From positions 1,302,001 to 1,366,000 of the forward strand of contig NW_017265138.1 in the NCBI RefSeq assembly GCF_001638985.1: 64,000 bases of DNA. The letters run 5' to 3'. Origin of the DNA: Phycomyces blakesleeanus NRRL 1555(-) (lineage: Eukaryota > Mucoromycota > Mucoromycetes > Mucorales > Phycomycetaceae). Of the stretch, positions 46,142 to 58,050 are shown in pieces (the stretch's first letter is position 1; every line of letters starts with the position of its first letter). Both the position numbers and the translations under genes were made by a program. The notes under the pieces were generated by a model, which saw only the letters and a program-made list of their open reading frames with translations, made no database searches and had not been told where the DNA came from.

Positions 46142-49100
46142 TTAATTGTATTGTTTGTGTGGTAAAGCGTTGACAAGTATTTTCTTATTATTTGTGCTGG
46201 TTTTATAATCACATGTTGCAACAACTGATGATATTTGATGTACTGGCAAGATGCATTCAAAATCACACACAATAAAATCTGCACTGCAGATGTCAACACT
46301 TTCCAAGTCTCTTGAATGGTCATGCTCAATCTGGAACCACTTAACAAACACAAACACGTGTTTATTTTGATAAACAACACGTGTTTGGAGCTCTGTGTTG
46401 TCTACTGGTGGAGTGAAATAGTGCAAGAATAGATACTGAATTTGTCTAGTGTATGCCAACCGATTATTGCCTTGACTTCCAAGAAACAGAGATTGAACAA
46501 ATGAGCCATGACCAGAAGCATATTTGCAGCCTTTGTAAACCTGACCAAGCAAATTGCTTGATTTCAACTTTATAGTTTGGTTGTCGACAAAGGAGAATGG
46601 AGAGGAGGGATGCTGGTAACCTTCGAGATTTGGCATGCAGTATGCGACTTTATAGTAATCAAGCAAATGAGGATAGTCGCCATCACTCATTGCTGATGGG
46701 GGTTTGATATGGAGAGGAAATGTGGATTGAGGAAGAGGTTCATTGCCAAGGACTGGAAGAGAAGGGTTTGAGTATGCTTGGATGAAGGCCAATAGTCTGA
46801 ATGGGCGCTGGGGAAAAGTTATTGTATTTTTTGAAGTGGAGGGTTGAGCTGTGGCAGTAAGCTTGGTGAGAAGAGGAAGAAATGATACTTGGCTTGGGCA
46901 CGTGACAGCAGCATGAACGAAATCACCTTTGAATGTATCTTGGACGAAACTATTCATGTATGTAACCTCAAAGGAATCTTTTCTGTTCATATTCACGTTC
47001 TTTAGCAGACCATTATATTGCTCAAACCTGAAGAGCCAATATCTATATACTGGTCCAAAATCATGGATGGTCTCGCGAAGATGGAGATGTAAATGCATGT
47101 TACAGGTGAGAATAGTTGGAGTGTAAATACACTGGCACTCAGTACAGAATTCTTGAAGAAATTTATGGCCATCGTCAATGTCAGAGAACGTGATGCTTGG
47201 CTTTACTAATTGGCGGCAGGCATCAACAAAACTGATCCAATTTCTGAACATTTCAATTGGCAGGACGGCCTTCAACAAGATAGGCAAATACACTAGCACC
47301 CAGGACTTCCATTTATCAGCTTTCATGTATGGAAAGCCCTTTCCGATCTTCGATTTCAACACCACGTAATCCATTGGCACCACCATTGTCTCTGCCATTG
47401 CTTGCATAGTAGCTAGCTTTCTATTGTCTATCAGTCCTTCTTTTATCCACCGCTCCATCATTCTCTTTGGTGTCCCCAGGAATAAATTATGTATGGAATT
47501 GATGATCGTTCCACGTACTAGATCAAAGTATCCAAGGCGACGCAGCTGCGACCATCAAACACCATTTTCGATTTCCAACTGATGCCTTTCTGAGGGCGTA
47601 CTGTCACTCTTCCACTCCTCAGCATGCAACCTGTTTTCCAGACTGCTACAGATTTTCCACATCAAATAGTCAAACCTACTGAAGTCGACCTGATTGGTAC
47701 TTGGTAACCTGGTAAATTGCCTCACACATCTGGGGCATGCACAAGTACTGTTGTAGGCAGTGAATCCACTGGTCTTCCTGGCAGCGGGGATGTCACAGGC
47801 AACTATATGTAATGCAGCATGTACATTAATACTGGCTGAGCACTTAAAAGTTGGGATGGTTATCCCCATAAACAATGCAGCAATTCATTGACTATTGGCT
47901 TTAAATAGTGGTTGATCTCTTTGGTCTTTGGCTCCTTAGGACCAGGCATAAAACCAACAAGGATGACGTTTTCAGACTTAAATCATTTCTCACAAGGCAA
48001 GTTATTTATAGCAAGGTAGATAGCTCCAGTTGAATATGTAACGCCATCAAATGGCTGGAACCAGTCAATGTTCATTGTTAGCATCAATGAACGAGATTCA
48101 TCCACAAATGATACGCCACTTTGGTCCTTTAGCTCCTTCCACATAGCACCATCATAGACGTCACATAGTGTATCTACAACCTTAAGCTCTTTGTTTCATT
48201 GTCTGATTTTTTGCTCAAACTCAGAATGAAGAAAGAAAACTTGTAATGATCTCTGGATAGAGTTGTAGACGTATGATTGCTTGACTACCATAGCACTAGA
48301 AGATGAAATCTTCATCAATTCACAGTTGCATGGTAATTGAGAACCATGCTTTTTGAAGTCGCAATGAGTAGGGTGAGGCACATCTTGTTTGTGAGCCTTG
48401 TGGCAGTCTTCACATACAACAGACTTCTTAATACCATTGACATAATTAGAAAAACCAGTCATTCTTTGCAGGCCAATAAGACTTGTTTGTAATTGGAAAT
48501 CTTTGTTGTAGATCTTGAGTAACTGATTGATAAATTCAATCAATATGGTGGCACCTTTTTTAACAGGATAACGCGAGATAAAAAGAATGGCAAAGGTAGC
48601 AATGAACCGATGGACAGGGTTTTCAGGCATGTTAGGAGCATCAAATGGGTCTATTTAAAATTAACAAAAATAAATTAGAACAAATTTTCTTTAGGTGTGT
48701 TTTTAAGAAAACAAAATCATTTATGACTGATCTTCATTAAAAAACTCTTCAATGTCTGTCTCAACACCTTCTTCTTCACCACTGCCAGAGTCAGAGTTCA
48801 TGTCTCTTTCAATATCAGAGCCATTGCCATTGACCTCGCTGATCTCATTGTCTACCGAGACTTTGTCAGCCATCATGGCAGCATTCAAATCAGGTGAGTC
48901 GGCCTGATTATCTATTTTTTCAATGGATTCAGATTAACAGGTTGGGATATATACAAATGTAGTTAAGTTTAGTTTATTGTTTATACTGGTTTTCAAATGT
49001 CTTTTTTCTTACACTGAGTATCAACGTCCATCATTTCTTCTTCTTGCACAGCTGTATTTCATTAAAAAAAACATAAAAAAAAACATAAAACATAAAAAAA

Positions 49101-49311
49101 ATTATTATGCAGTAAATAAAAATCAGCTCTGAAAAAAAAACATACAGTTTGCAAATCTTTTAGCTGCATCAGATTTCTGCACTCTCTCGAGTTTTTCTTT
49201 TACAATATGATGCTCAGCAGTTCTGCCTGATACCAAAGAGTATTGTAAGAAGTTTCTGCTGCATAGAGTGCAATGGCAAACAACATTACGACGCTGGGTA
49301 ATTGAAGGCAT
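46142..49311 (-). pseudogene. Tnp2-like transposase, copy C, broken
   Basis: Exon 1 starts at ATG 49311 and ends at 49146; it has the zinc-like CHCTLC followed by SGRTAEHHIVKEK. A small exon (VQEEEMMDVD) and an acidic exon (SDSGSGEEEGVETDIEEF) lead to the main exon at about 48654 (ENPVHRFIATFAILF). Core: VGFMPGPKEPKTKEINHYL (about 47945), CDIPAARKTSGF with CACPRCVRQF (about 47790-47720), NLFLGTPKRMMERW (about 47480), NMHLHLHLR and FGPVYRYWLFRF (about 47105-47030), VFVFVKWFQI and ILPVHQI. End 46142. Defects: TGA 48196-48198 (Trp in copy A), TGA 47983-47985 (Arg in copies 1 and A), a frameshift near 47870 and TGA 47555-47557 (Arg in copy 1). Confidence 0.85.
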
Positions 49312-49567
49312 TTTAAGTATTTTATGTGTTTTTGAGTTCTTATGAATAAAAAAGGGAATGTGTAACATGTACTTTATTTAGAGCGACTTTATAGTCGAAA
49401 AAAAAATAATAATTTATCTTAATATTTTGTTAACCAATGAAACAAAGTAAAACTACATCTTTGATCTGAACTTCAAAAAGCACACTGAGTGGAAAAAAAT
49501 CACTCTTTCTGCACATGTGTCTACCAACCTGGCCACATTGTTAATTAGGGCGGTTTTTCCAGTACAA

Positions 49568-49690
49568 TAGAAGTATACAATAGGCTGTACAATATACTAT
49601 ATGATATACTATACAATGTACTATATAATATAGCATACTATAGACTATACAATGGACTATACAATATAATATATGATATACTATGTCTTT
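49568..49690 (+). repeat. Degenerate ATACTATACAATG tandem repeat
   Basis: Repeated TATACTATA/ACAATG words immediately right of element C. Confidence 0.65.
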
Positions 49691-49875
49691 CACATGCCAT
49701 ATAATGATGCATATTTATATAAAAGCTTAATAATAATACTAGCAATATATCTTGCACATATACTAACTCATATATTAGTTATACAAGTAATATATACCTT
49801 TAGATATATCAGCTATGAATGGCAGGACTCTTCTTTATGAATTATAATTGTTGATGCTTTTTTATTACACTATGA

Positions 49876-50000
49876 CTAAAAAAGTGGCAACATGTTACCA
49901 CTTTGGTATCATAACTGTCATTTTTTACATCATAAAAAATGGCAGATATGAGTCTGTATAGTGCGATTAGAGGCACAGTTGCCACTTTTTTTTTAAAAGA
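49876..50000. mobile_element. Possible small foldback element
   Basis: AAAAAGTGGCAAC near 49878 and GTTGCCACTTTTT near 49978-49990 are inverted; inside is a second hairpin (CATTTTTTA..TAAAAAATG). Borders uncertain. Confidence 0.4.
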
Positions 50001-51029
50001 CCAAGGTTCATTCCTTTTTTTTTGACTTTTTTTATTTTTGGTTTTCTTTCATGCCCCCCTTTTTTTGCTCTACTGTATCCAATACTAGTATATCGTTTCG
50101 CTTTTTATTTGCCATATTAAATGAACCATTTATTGAATTGGATTAAAATGAATTGGAATGAATTGAATTGAAGAAGATTTTGCTTCAATTTATGTTTTAT
50201 TATATGATAGTAATACTACTTAAAACCCGTCTATTAGAACTTGCAAAAAAGACATGATATTATTCAGCTACTGCAGAGTATGCAGTAAAAACCCTCTATC
50301 CCAAATGCATTTCATGTGTTTTGAGTACTTCGATATAGACTAGATGACCTTCTTTAATTCTTACCGGTTTCTACAAATATATCAATGTTAGAGAAAAAAT
50401 AAACAAATAAACATAATAATGTAGTGCTTACCTTTATGTTATACGCTTGATAGCTTCAAAAAATAATTTTTTGCTATAAGTATATATATATTAGAAAATA
50501 ATATTAACATGTAAGCTTCTTATGTTATCAAAGAGTATTAGAGTGTCTACAAGACAAGTGAAAAAAGCAGTGAGTATCACTCAAAATTATTACTAAAGAA
50601 AACCCAAAAAAAAAAATCGAGTCATACAATATAAAGTCAAGTTGAATCTAGTTGAAAACTGAATGAACATTGTTTTGTTAACACAAGATGTATATTATAT
50701 CAAGGTACTTACATAGAATATAACACCTATCAAGTATAACATAGCAGCACAAGAGTATTATTAGTTTTTTTTTTTTTTGCTCTTTAAAAAAAGAATCTAT
50801 TATGCTTTATTCAAAAATTAATTGTAGCAATACTGCAGATGTTATACATTAGTTTTCAATGCTGATGACTATATAGATACCAATCACATAGAAAAGGGCA
50901 ACACATCTTTATTTAAAGAGAAAGAATAAAAAAAACGAGAGAAAGAAAGAGAAAAGAAGAAAATAAAAGACAAATATAAAAACCAAACTAAAAATACATT
51001 AAAAAATATTTTGAATCAATCAAAACCTT
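50001..51029. other. AT-rich intergenic stretch
   Basis: No protein-like frame; purine-rich tract near 50925-50975. Confidence 0.45.
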
Positions 51030-52060
51030 CTACAATCTTTGGCTTCTCTTATGTGCTGGCTCAACACTCATTTCTGACAGAGGAGACCTTTATAAAAAAG
51101 TAAAAAGTTTATATTAGTTTTGTATTGACAGCACCAAACCAGCAGAAACCATGGTAACTTAGAGCACATCCACCATAATAGGCAACTCGCCACCATCAGT
51201 TTCTGATATATTATTAGAAGACAGCAAAGAATCATTTGCATTTTGCTGTGCCTTATAATTTTTTTAAACGTTTATTAAAACATATAAGTGAAACCTTTTA
51301 ATTAATAAACTTACAATGTTCTTGTCTACCATTCTTCTTTTTTGCTTCTGGTTGTCACTTTTGAAGCTTCCTCAAAGAAGGCTTTTAGCACATCACATGC
51401 TCTTGCACTTGTAGATAGCAAAGCCATTATTCTTTGCCATTCTCTCTAATTGCATCATGTAGTATTCCCGGTGCTTTGCCAGAATATCTTTTCATTCTTT
51501 ACTTAAAGCAAGAAAGTCTTTGTCAATGAGATTGTGCTTGATCGTGCAGCTCAACGTCTTGAGCTGCAATTGTTTCATAGACAAATCGTTGTCTGAAAGA
51601 AGTATCAATTGGGGCAAAAGTTGCCCTTCTGAGGTTTCTTTACAAACGATCTTTCCACTCCTGCTCATTAAGCAACTGCGACAACAAATTGTATTTCTGG
51701 GCTTTGTTTTTCCCTTTGAAATCACCATCTGTACCCATTACTTGCTTGCCAAGCTGGTCAGGATACTCAGTGAATTGAGAACTTTTAACAGACTCGACAA
51801 CACGTTTAAGAGCTCCCAAAAAGGAAGTTGTATACCATCATATTAATAAGGCAAGTAAATATACAGATATATAATAAATATATCTTACCACTTTACTCAA
51901 TGATGCTTTGTTGCACTATACTAAGATCTTCTGCACTGACAGCTGGGGCAAATTGTTTGCTAAACTGATCTTGAAGCATGCGTACCATTTGATTTATTTT
52001 GGCAATATCGATTTCAATTTTTCTGACAGAGTTTATGAGTGTGGTGTTGATATCAAACAT
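51030..52060 (-). pseudogene. Small coiled-coil gene divergent from the second transposase family
   Basis: ATG 52060 opens MFDINTTLINSVRKIEIDI followed by MVRMLQDQFSKQFAPAVSAE (heptad-like). After an intron comes LKRVVESVKSSQFTEYPDQL, KYNLLSQLLNEQEWKDRL, then TAA, and FVYETIAAQDVELHDQAQS. Later exons read AQQNANDSLLSSNNISETDG and, last, SPLSEMSVEPAHKRSQRL ending at TAG 51030-51032. At least four stops interrupt it. It is 517 bp from, and divergent to, the transposase gene at 52577, so it is likely the companion gene of that element. Family unknown; a DNA-binding helper is a guess. Confidence 0.5.
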
Positions 52061-52484
52061 TTTTGAATTGTTAGTTTTTAAGAAAGATAAAAAGAATAAA
52101 AGTTGTACTTCCCATTATATATATATTTCACAATGTTTACTCGTTTAACTTCTTGAAAAGATATATAACAGCTTAACTGTAAACATGTTATTACTATGAT
52201 ATTATTTTTTTAATTTTCGACACCAGAATATTTTACCAGTTAAAATAATGATATCAGTGTAAATGGACTTTGTAATAGTAACACAATGTTTAAATATGAT
52301 ATAGTTAATTAAGCATTCATCATTGATCTTGTAAAGTAAATGTTATAATAGTTATACTTATATAATACTTGTTGTCATTGTTGATCAAGATGTGTTTAGC
52401 TATTATCATCATCATTTTATTGTTATGATATCATTGCAAGAAATAAAATAAAAGAAAATAAACAAATTATCCTGAGATAAAGAG

Positions 52485-52492
52485 TATATAAA
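52485..52492 (+). promoter_or_regulatory. TATA box for the second-family transposase
   Basis: TATATAAA, about 85 bp upstream of ATG 52577. Confidence 0.5.
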
Positions 52493-53895
52493 GCTCTCTT
52501 TTATGTTGTGCAGATACAATCAAAATCTTTTTTACAGTTTCATTTTATATACTAAATACTTACTAAAGCAACCAATATGTCTTCCTTCAACATCAATCAG
52601 CAGAGAGATAGATTATCTACACAAACACACAAATTCAATCAATGTGTTCTGTTGTTCAACACTTACCATCAGCTTCAGAACCATAAGAGAGATCATGAAA
52701 GCAACTTGGCATCAGCAAATATTATTTCACAATATATTACAGAGGATGTTGAAATGCAAAATGATATTAGAAATGACATTATTGACAATAATGAATTAGT
52801 TAGCAATTCAGGTAATAATAATCAGTATAAAATTATTAATAAGTGATTGGAATACTCATTTAATAATGCATTATAAATTATGCTGTGAATGCAATGGAGA
52901 TTGACAAGGCCATTTCTTACAAGGGCGGTTTTAGTTTTGAGGACAGTGAGAGTGAAGCTCACATTTATGATAGCAGCATAATTGGTAGCAATACCTTTAC
53001 AAAGGCTGAGTCGATGAGTATTCATCTCTCTCAATTGGTGCTTCAGCACAGAATTTCCAGGGCAGCTTACAAAGACATCATCCGATTTGTTAATACAATC
53101 ATTTAAGATCACAATGAAATTATGTTGGGTAAAATAGAATATTTATATTATCTTATACTTTAATTCCAAATTTCTAACACGTAGTGATGTCATTCCTTTT
53201 TTTTAGACCTGGGGCTAAGATCAGTCACAGCAAAATTGTTGATGCTTTGCTCAAGTCCAAGTCAAGTGTCAAGGGCCATGAGTATAATGTCTGTCCTAGT
53301 GGTTGTCAATTGTATGAAATTAATGACAATCAAGAATCTTGTGTTGACTATGGCAAACTGCAATACAAGACTGATACTGAGCAAAGTCAAACACCAGCTG
53401 CCAGTATGAAGCTCATGTCAGTCGGTGATATGTTTTCTCAAATGCAGGCTGATCCATCCACAAGAGAACTCCTTCATTACAGGGCTAACTGGGAATTTGT
53501 AGCTGGTCAGCTCACCAATATTTTCGATGGTGACAGTTACAAGCAGTTGGCACAGCAAGGCTTGTTCTCAAATCCCAACGATATTGCCATTGGGCTATAT
53601 ACCAATGGTTTTGTTAACCAAAAAAAGGGCAAGAGTTCGTACACCATCGTTCATGCTGTTATATTCAACCTTGACCCATCAATAAGATAATAAATCAAAT
53701 AATATATTAATTTCAAAAAAAAAGTTACTAATAAAAAGCTTAGATACACAAATGAATATCTCTTGCAGCTACACCACAGGAGATTTTTTGGGTGTAACAA
53801 TAGCTTTCTTGTACCCCCATGAATCGATCGCCTTATTGGGAAGACCTATTTTTAAGGATTCAGATTTTTAAAAATAGTTCAAAATTGGGGAAAAA

Positions 53896-53945
53896 ATAGA
53901 ATGCTTGCAAAAAAAAATAGGATGCTTGCAAAAAAAAATTTGGTT
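53896..53945 (+). repeat. Short tandem repeat AATAG(A/G)ATGCTTGCAAAAA
   Basis: Two to three copies of a 22-bp unit inside element D. Confidence 0.6.
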
Positions 53946-54000
53946 AAAAAAATATTTTATTTATTTATTTTTGTGGATTGAAAATATTGGGGTCATACAA

Positions 54001-54054
54001 TGCCAGGCCACCACCACCCCTGGCCCTGCAATAGCTGCTATTGCAGGGTTGGCA
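54001..54054. other. Nested perfect hairpin (cruciform-prone)
   Basis: CCCTGCAATAGC-T-GCTATTGCAGGG at 54024-54048 is a perfect 12-bp-arm palindrome. It is embedded between TGCCA and TGGCA, with a second GGCCA..TGGCC stem beside it. Confidence 0.8.
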
Positions 54055-54709
54055 AGCGTTTTTTTACGCACTAACAGTTAGAAATACAGCTGGCTACTTC
54101 AATAGCATTTACAGCAAAAGGGAAAGAAAAAACAAGCTATGGAAAACGCCACTAAATCTTGTTATACCTCAAGTGTTTTATCCCTATACATAACAAAAAA
54201 AAAATGATTAGAATCTATAATGTTAAATTTTGAATACTTTAAATGACTTACCTTTTAATAACAAACAGAACTAAAGCAAAGAAAAAAATATTTGTTTATG
54301 TCAATATTTAATTCATACACGTATTATTTGTATTGATATTCTTACCTTTGAAACTTTGGCAGATGAAGGCCTTTTTCTATTTCAAGATGAGATGAGACTT
54401 GATTAGTAATTGTATAAGAAAAATAATGTTTAGCATACCTTTTTTTTGCAAGTCATTTGTATAAGCCAAGAGATAATATATGATATTGTAATATATTAAT
54501 AATTATAAACTAAAACTATTAGCATCATTAGTTACCTGATTATGACAGAAGAAATAATAATAATATTAAAAGACTTTGTTTCGAGTCAAGATTCACTTGG
54601 CGTGATTTTTTTTCATTTTTTTCTATGGACGTCCAAATTTGCAACAGAATAATCAAATGTAATTGGTTCACCAAAATATTCAAGTCCGTACTATCACACT
54701 AAGAAAATT

Positions 54710-54717
54710 TATATAAA
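54710..54717 (+). promoter_or_regulatory. TATA box for the element D gene
   Basis: TATATAAA, about 70 bp upstream of ATG 54785. Confidence 0.45.
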
Positions 54718-54784
54718 TGCACATACAGTAAATTTGACTTTCTCTCTATTGAATCTACTTTTACATTTACACTTACAAACATTA

Positions 54785-57700
54785 ATGAATTCAAAAAAAA
54801 AGAAAGAAATATGCCCCAGGAAGAGTATTAGTACCTACTCCTAGACAACCTGGGCAATACAACTTCAGTCTTGCTGAAGCTGAAAAAATCTGTATGCATT
54901 GTGAGAAAGATTTTAAATCTCCCTGGAATCTAAAACAGCATTTGGAAGAGTACCATCATATACATGAGACTCTTCCAAATGTTGAGGCCTATGTTGGAGC
55001 AGCACTCCAGAATCAACTTAACACAGACCAATCCAACGAAGATTCTATATCTGAAAATGAGATATTTTAATCTGACTTGGATGAGGATATAACTGAATTC
55101 AATGTCATTGACAGTGATGTTAGCAACACTGAGATAAGTGATGAAAGTGAGAATGAGAACGACAACGAACAAATAGAAACTTTGCTGCTTTAGGTACTGG
55201 CAATTATCCTTATGAAGCTATACTGAGCAGCTTGACCACGTCTGCAGAAAGTATTATCTCGTCGGTGGAGGAAGACGTTGATGTATTTGCAAATGGAGTT
55301 TTGTCTTTCGAGAATTTGGAAAGCTTTGTACCTAAAAATTATTCATTTAAGAACCTTCAAACCATGATTATGCTTGCTCTAATCGATGGTGATAATAATA
55401 TGCTTTCTTGTAGAATTATTAAAAAGATTCTGCTCGCTATGAATCTTGTGCTTAAACTGCAAGAGGAAGCTATCAATACTAAGATACCCTTTATATTACC
55501 ATGTCTTGATGCATTGTTTAACTTTCAAAAGACAAAAAAGTCTACAATTTCTGTTTTTAAGTCAAAGATTGTAAAATTCGATTTATCTGATAGCACACAA
55601 ATGGAAGTCTGTTTTAATTTACCTTCAGAACATCTGAAACTTCTTGCGACCAACCCCAAGACCTCAAAGAAGATTTTCTCACTACCTGATCAAACACCAT
55701 ATCAAGCAGTATGCTTGCAACAAGGTGAAAAGTGGAGAACCCATCCATTATTCCAGCAGCCTATGTGGACTATCAATAACATTGATTTCTGGCATAGTGA
55801 TGTTGTTAAGCTGAAAGCTGATCAAAATAATGTTTGTTTTTTAATAGAGTCTTTTCATACAATGAAAAACTCTTACATATTTTGTTGTGGATATAACATT
55901 TGGTCGTCTGGAACTGGGAAGTTTGATATTGAAATCACTTGTAGTGATATTCCAATTGAAAGACTTGATTCTGTCTTATCTACTCCCAGTAGTTCTCTTT
56001 GTTACAGTGTTTCACTCACTACTGTCAGTTCTTTGATTCCTTTGCATTCTTTACTGCTTGAGATATCACATTTTATGAGGAGACGTGTTTCTGAAGAACA
56101 TCGGGTATAGTCCAGCCACAGATTATTCTATAGAGTGGCAATTTCACCTATTTCACTTTTTACAGATGACACATCTGGAAATACAACTGTACAATCAAAC
56201 CCGTCTGAATGTTGATCTATGAGGTGTGCCGCAATGACTTTCGAAGAGAGAAATTCGATTGATAATATTTACTTCATAGGTGGGATTCGAAAGAAGAAGG
56301 ATGTGACCGGAGCTTCTATGCTACCAACAATCGTCAAAGACGTACAACTAATGGAAGGTAGCATTTTAATGTACTCTCACAAGTACAAAGAATTTATTTT
56401 CGTCTATACTCCTCTTATTTGGATTGAAGCCAACACGCCATGTCATTCTATGTTGTGTGATATACTTGGTGCCACAGTGCTATACCCATGCAGAATATGT
56501 TATGTCAAGCTACAAAGAAAGGTAGAGAATTTAAAGGATGAAGATTACTACACCAAACGGCACAAGAACAGAACAAAGCAACATTATATTGCTGCTGCAT
56601 CCTCTTTGGATAAGCTCATCATAATCCTAGACATTTCTTTGATTGATAACAAGCACACGGCTGAATTTCTCAGGTTTAAGAATACCAGTACACAGATCCT
56701 ACTGGATTTACAATCATTTGATCCATCGCAAGACACGCCCGTAGAGATCTTGCATGTTATTCTCCTTAGTATTACAGAATACCTGGTAAATGATTTGGTA
56801 AATTCAGTGCTGGTAAAGAAAGATGAATTAAGACAACTTACGGGATATTTGAAGGATTATGAGCAATCCAAAGGCATGTCTCGAAAGTGCACAAGATTGC
56901 TTAGTGGATGCAGTTCCTATCTTGGCAGAGACTACAAATGTCTTATACAGATTCTTCCAGTCATTTTAGTGATAAAATTTACTGGTAATCCTGTATTAAA
57001 AAACATTACTCCATGTTTTGTCCAACTTGGTTGGCTTTGCTCACTTGTATTTATTAGAGCCATAGAGTCTGGTCTAGAAACATATATTCATGAAGTTGAT
57101 ACCGCTGTTAAAGGTCTTATCAAACAGCTTCTGATTTATAATAAAAACGGCAAGCTCAATAGACATAACCTATACACATCGAAACTTAAGGCACATTTAT
57201 TGACACACTTTCCGGACAACATCAGGAGATTTGGCACCCCCTTGCATTTTGAAACAGAAAAAGATGAGCAGTTTAATAAGCATATACGTGAACACCTATT
57301 CCACACCAACAAGCTTAATACGTCTAAGGATATTGGTCTAAAGTTTGCAAAGCAAACTATGATGAGACATATCCTTGATGGTGGTTCATGGCCCATTGAA
57401 AATGGACTAAGATTGTCTTGTGGAAAAGGTGTTAAGACATATATTGATAATACTGCTAGTGTTCACAAGTTTTGGAATGTTTTGTTTGGCAGTTCCAGAG
57501 AGTTTGCAGATAACAATGATGACGGTAGCATTGTAAACAGTGAACTTTGTGACAATACCTTTGCCTTGTTCATGCCCATGCATGGTGGAAGCCAAACCGT
57601 TCATCCAATTATTGGGAAGGTTTCTTCTTTCTGAGTGATTCATCTTCACATAGATCTTCCTACTGACATTGCTCGAAAAAATAACTATTTACTTGCGCAA

Positions 57701-57850
57701 GAATATTCTGGTATGTCTACACCATTGGAAGAACTAAAGATGATTTGCATTCTTGACATGTACACAAAGGTTGGTGATGCATATGTGATCAATTTGAGCA
57801 AGTTCAGCTCTTATTGGCATTTCTACTCTTACTTCTCAACAAGTACTTAA
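54785..57850 (+). pseudogene. Element D transposase-like protein with C2H2 zinc finger, broken
   Basis: The start ATGAATTC is followed by an A9 run that must gain or lose bases to reach the frame with YNFSLAEAEKICMHCEKDF. The zinc finger is C-x2-C-x12-H-x4-H (54890-54955), followed by an acidic linker (DSENENDNEQ type). The main body from about 55200 includes SFKNLQTMIMLALIDGDNNM, FHSDVVKLKADQNN-like text near 55800, DDTSGNTTVQSNPSEC (56165), EERNSIDNIYFIGG, FIFVYTPLIWIEANTPCHSM, a C-x2-C pair (YPCRICY), LKAHLLTHFPDNIRRFGTPL, FETEKDEQFNKHIREHLFHT and MMRHILDGGSW. Stops at 56108, 56218 and 57634 and one in the linker break it. The DDE assignment is inferred from its role as the only gene in an element with terminal inverted repeats; I recognise this domain order from fungal transposon proteins but cannot name the catalytic residues. 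Confidence 0.65.
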
Positions 57851-57935
57851 TCATCGTTTTTGACGAGCCAGAACCTAATAGTAGGTATGGCTCATATATC
57901 TTTCCATAGTTAAGATATGCGAGTGGAGAGTTTTA

Positions 57936-58050
57936 GACGATGTACGGCACTACCAGAGTCTTTCTGGTGTCTTGTTCTCTGTCTTGAAGGAGGGAGGTGA
58001 GATTTCTCTTTATTGGTTTGCCCAGCCAAAAAAAACCATTTTCTTTATTC
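57936..58050 (+). repeat. Dispersed repeat, copy 2 (relative at 14270-14400)
   Basis: Shares GCACTACCAGAG, GTGTC.TGT.CTCTGTCT and GGTTTGCCCAGCCAAAAAA with the reverse complement of 14270-14400. It lies just inside the right end of element D. Confidence 0.5.

Larger units (their letters stand above)
42029..49564. mobile_element. Three-gene CACTA/Plavaka-like element, copy C, with complete ends
   Basis: Left end CACTGGAAAAATG at 42029; right end GGTTTTTCCAGTA at 49564 (last base G to A). Identical target duplication CAA at 42026-42028 and 49565-49567. Size 7536 bp including a 532-bp solo LTR and a small foldback element. Gene order: tiny-exon gene (-), RPSWRS gene (+), transposase (-). Confidence 0.85.

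Noticed and set aside
4738..48198. UGA read as tryptophan
   Set aside because: Many TGA codons replace Trp, but others replace Arg, TAG and TAA also occur, and the open 716-codon helicase uses TGG throughout. Ordinary decay explains it.
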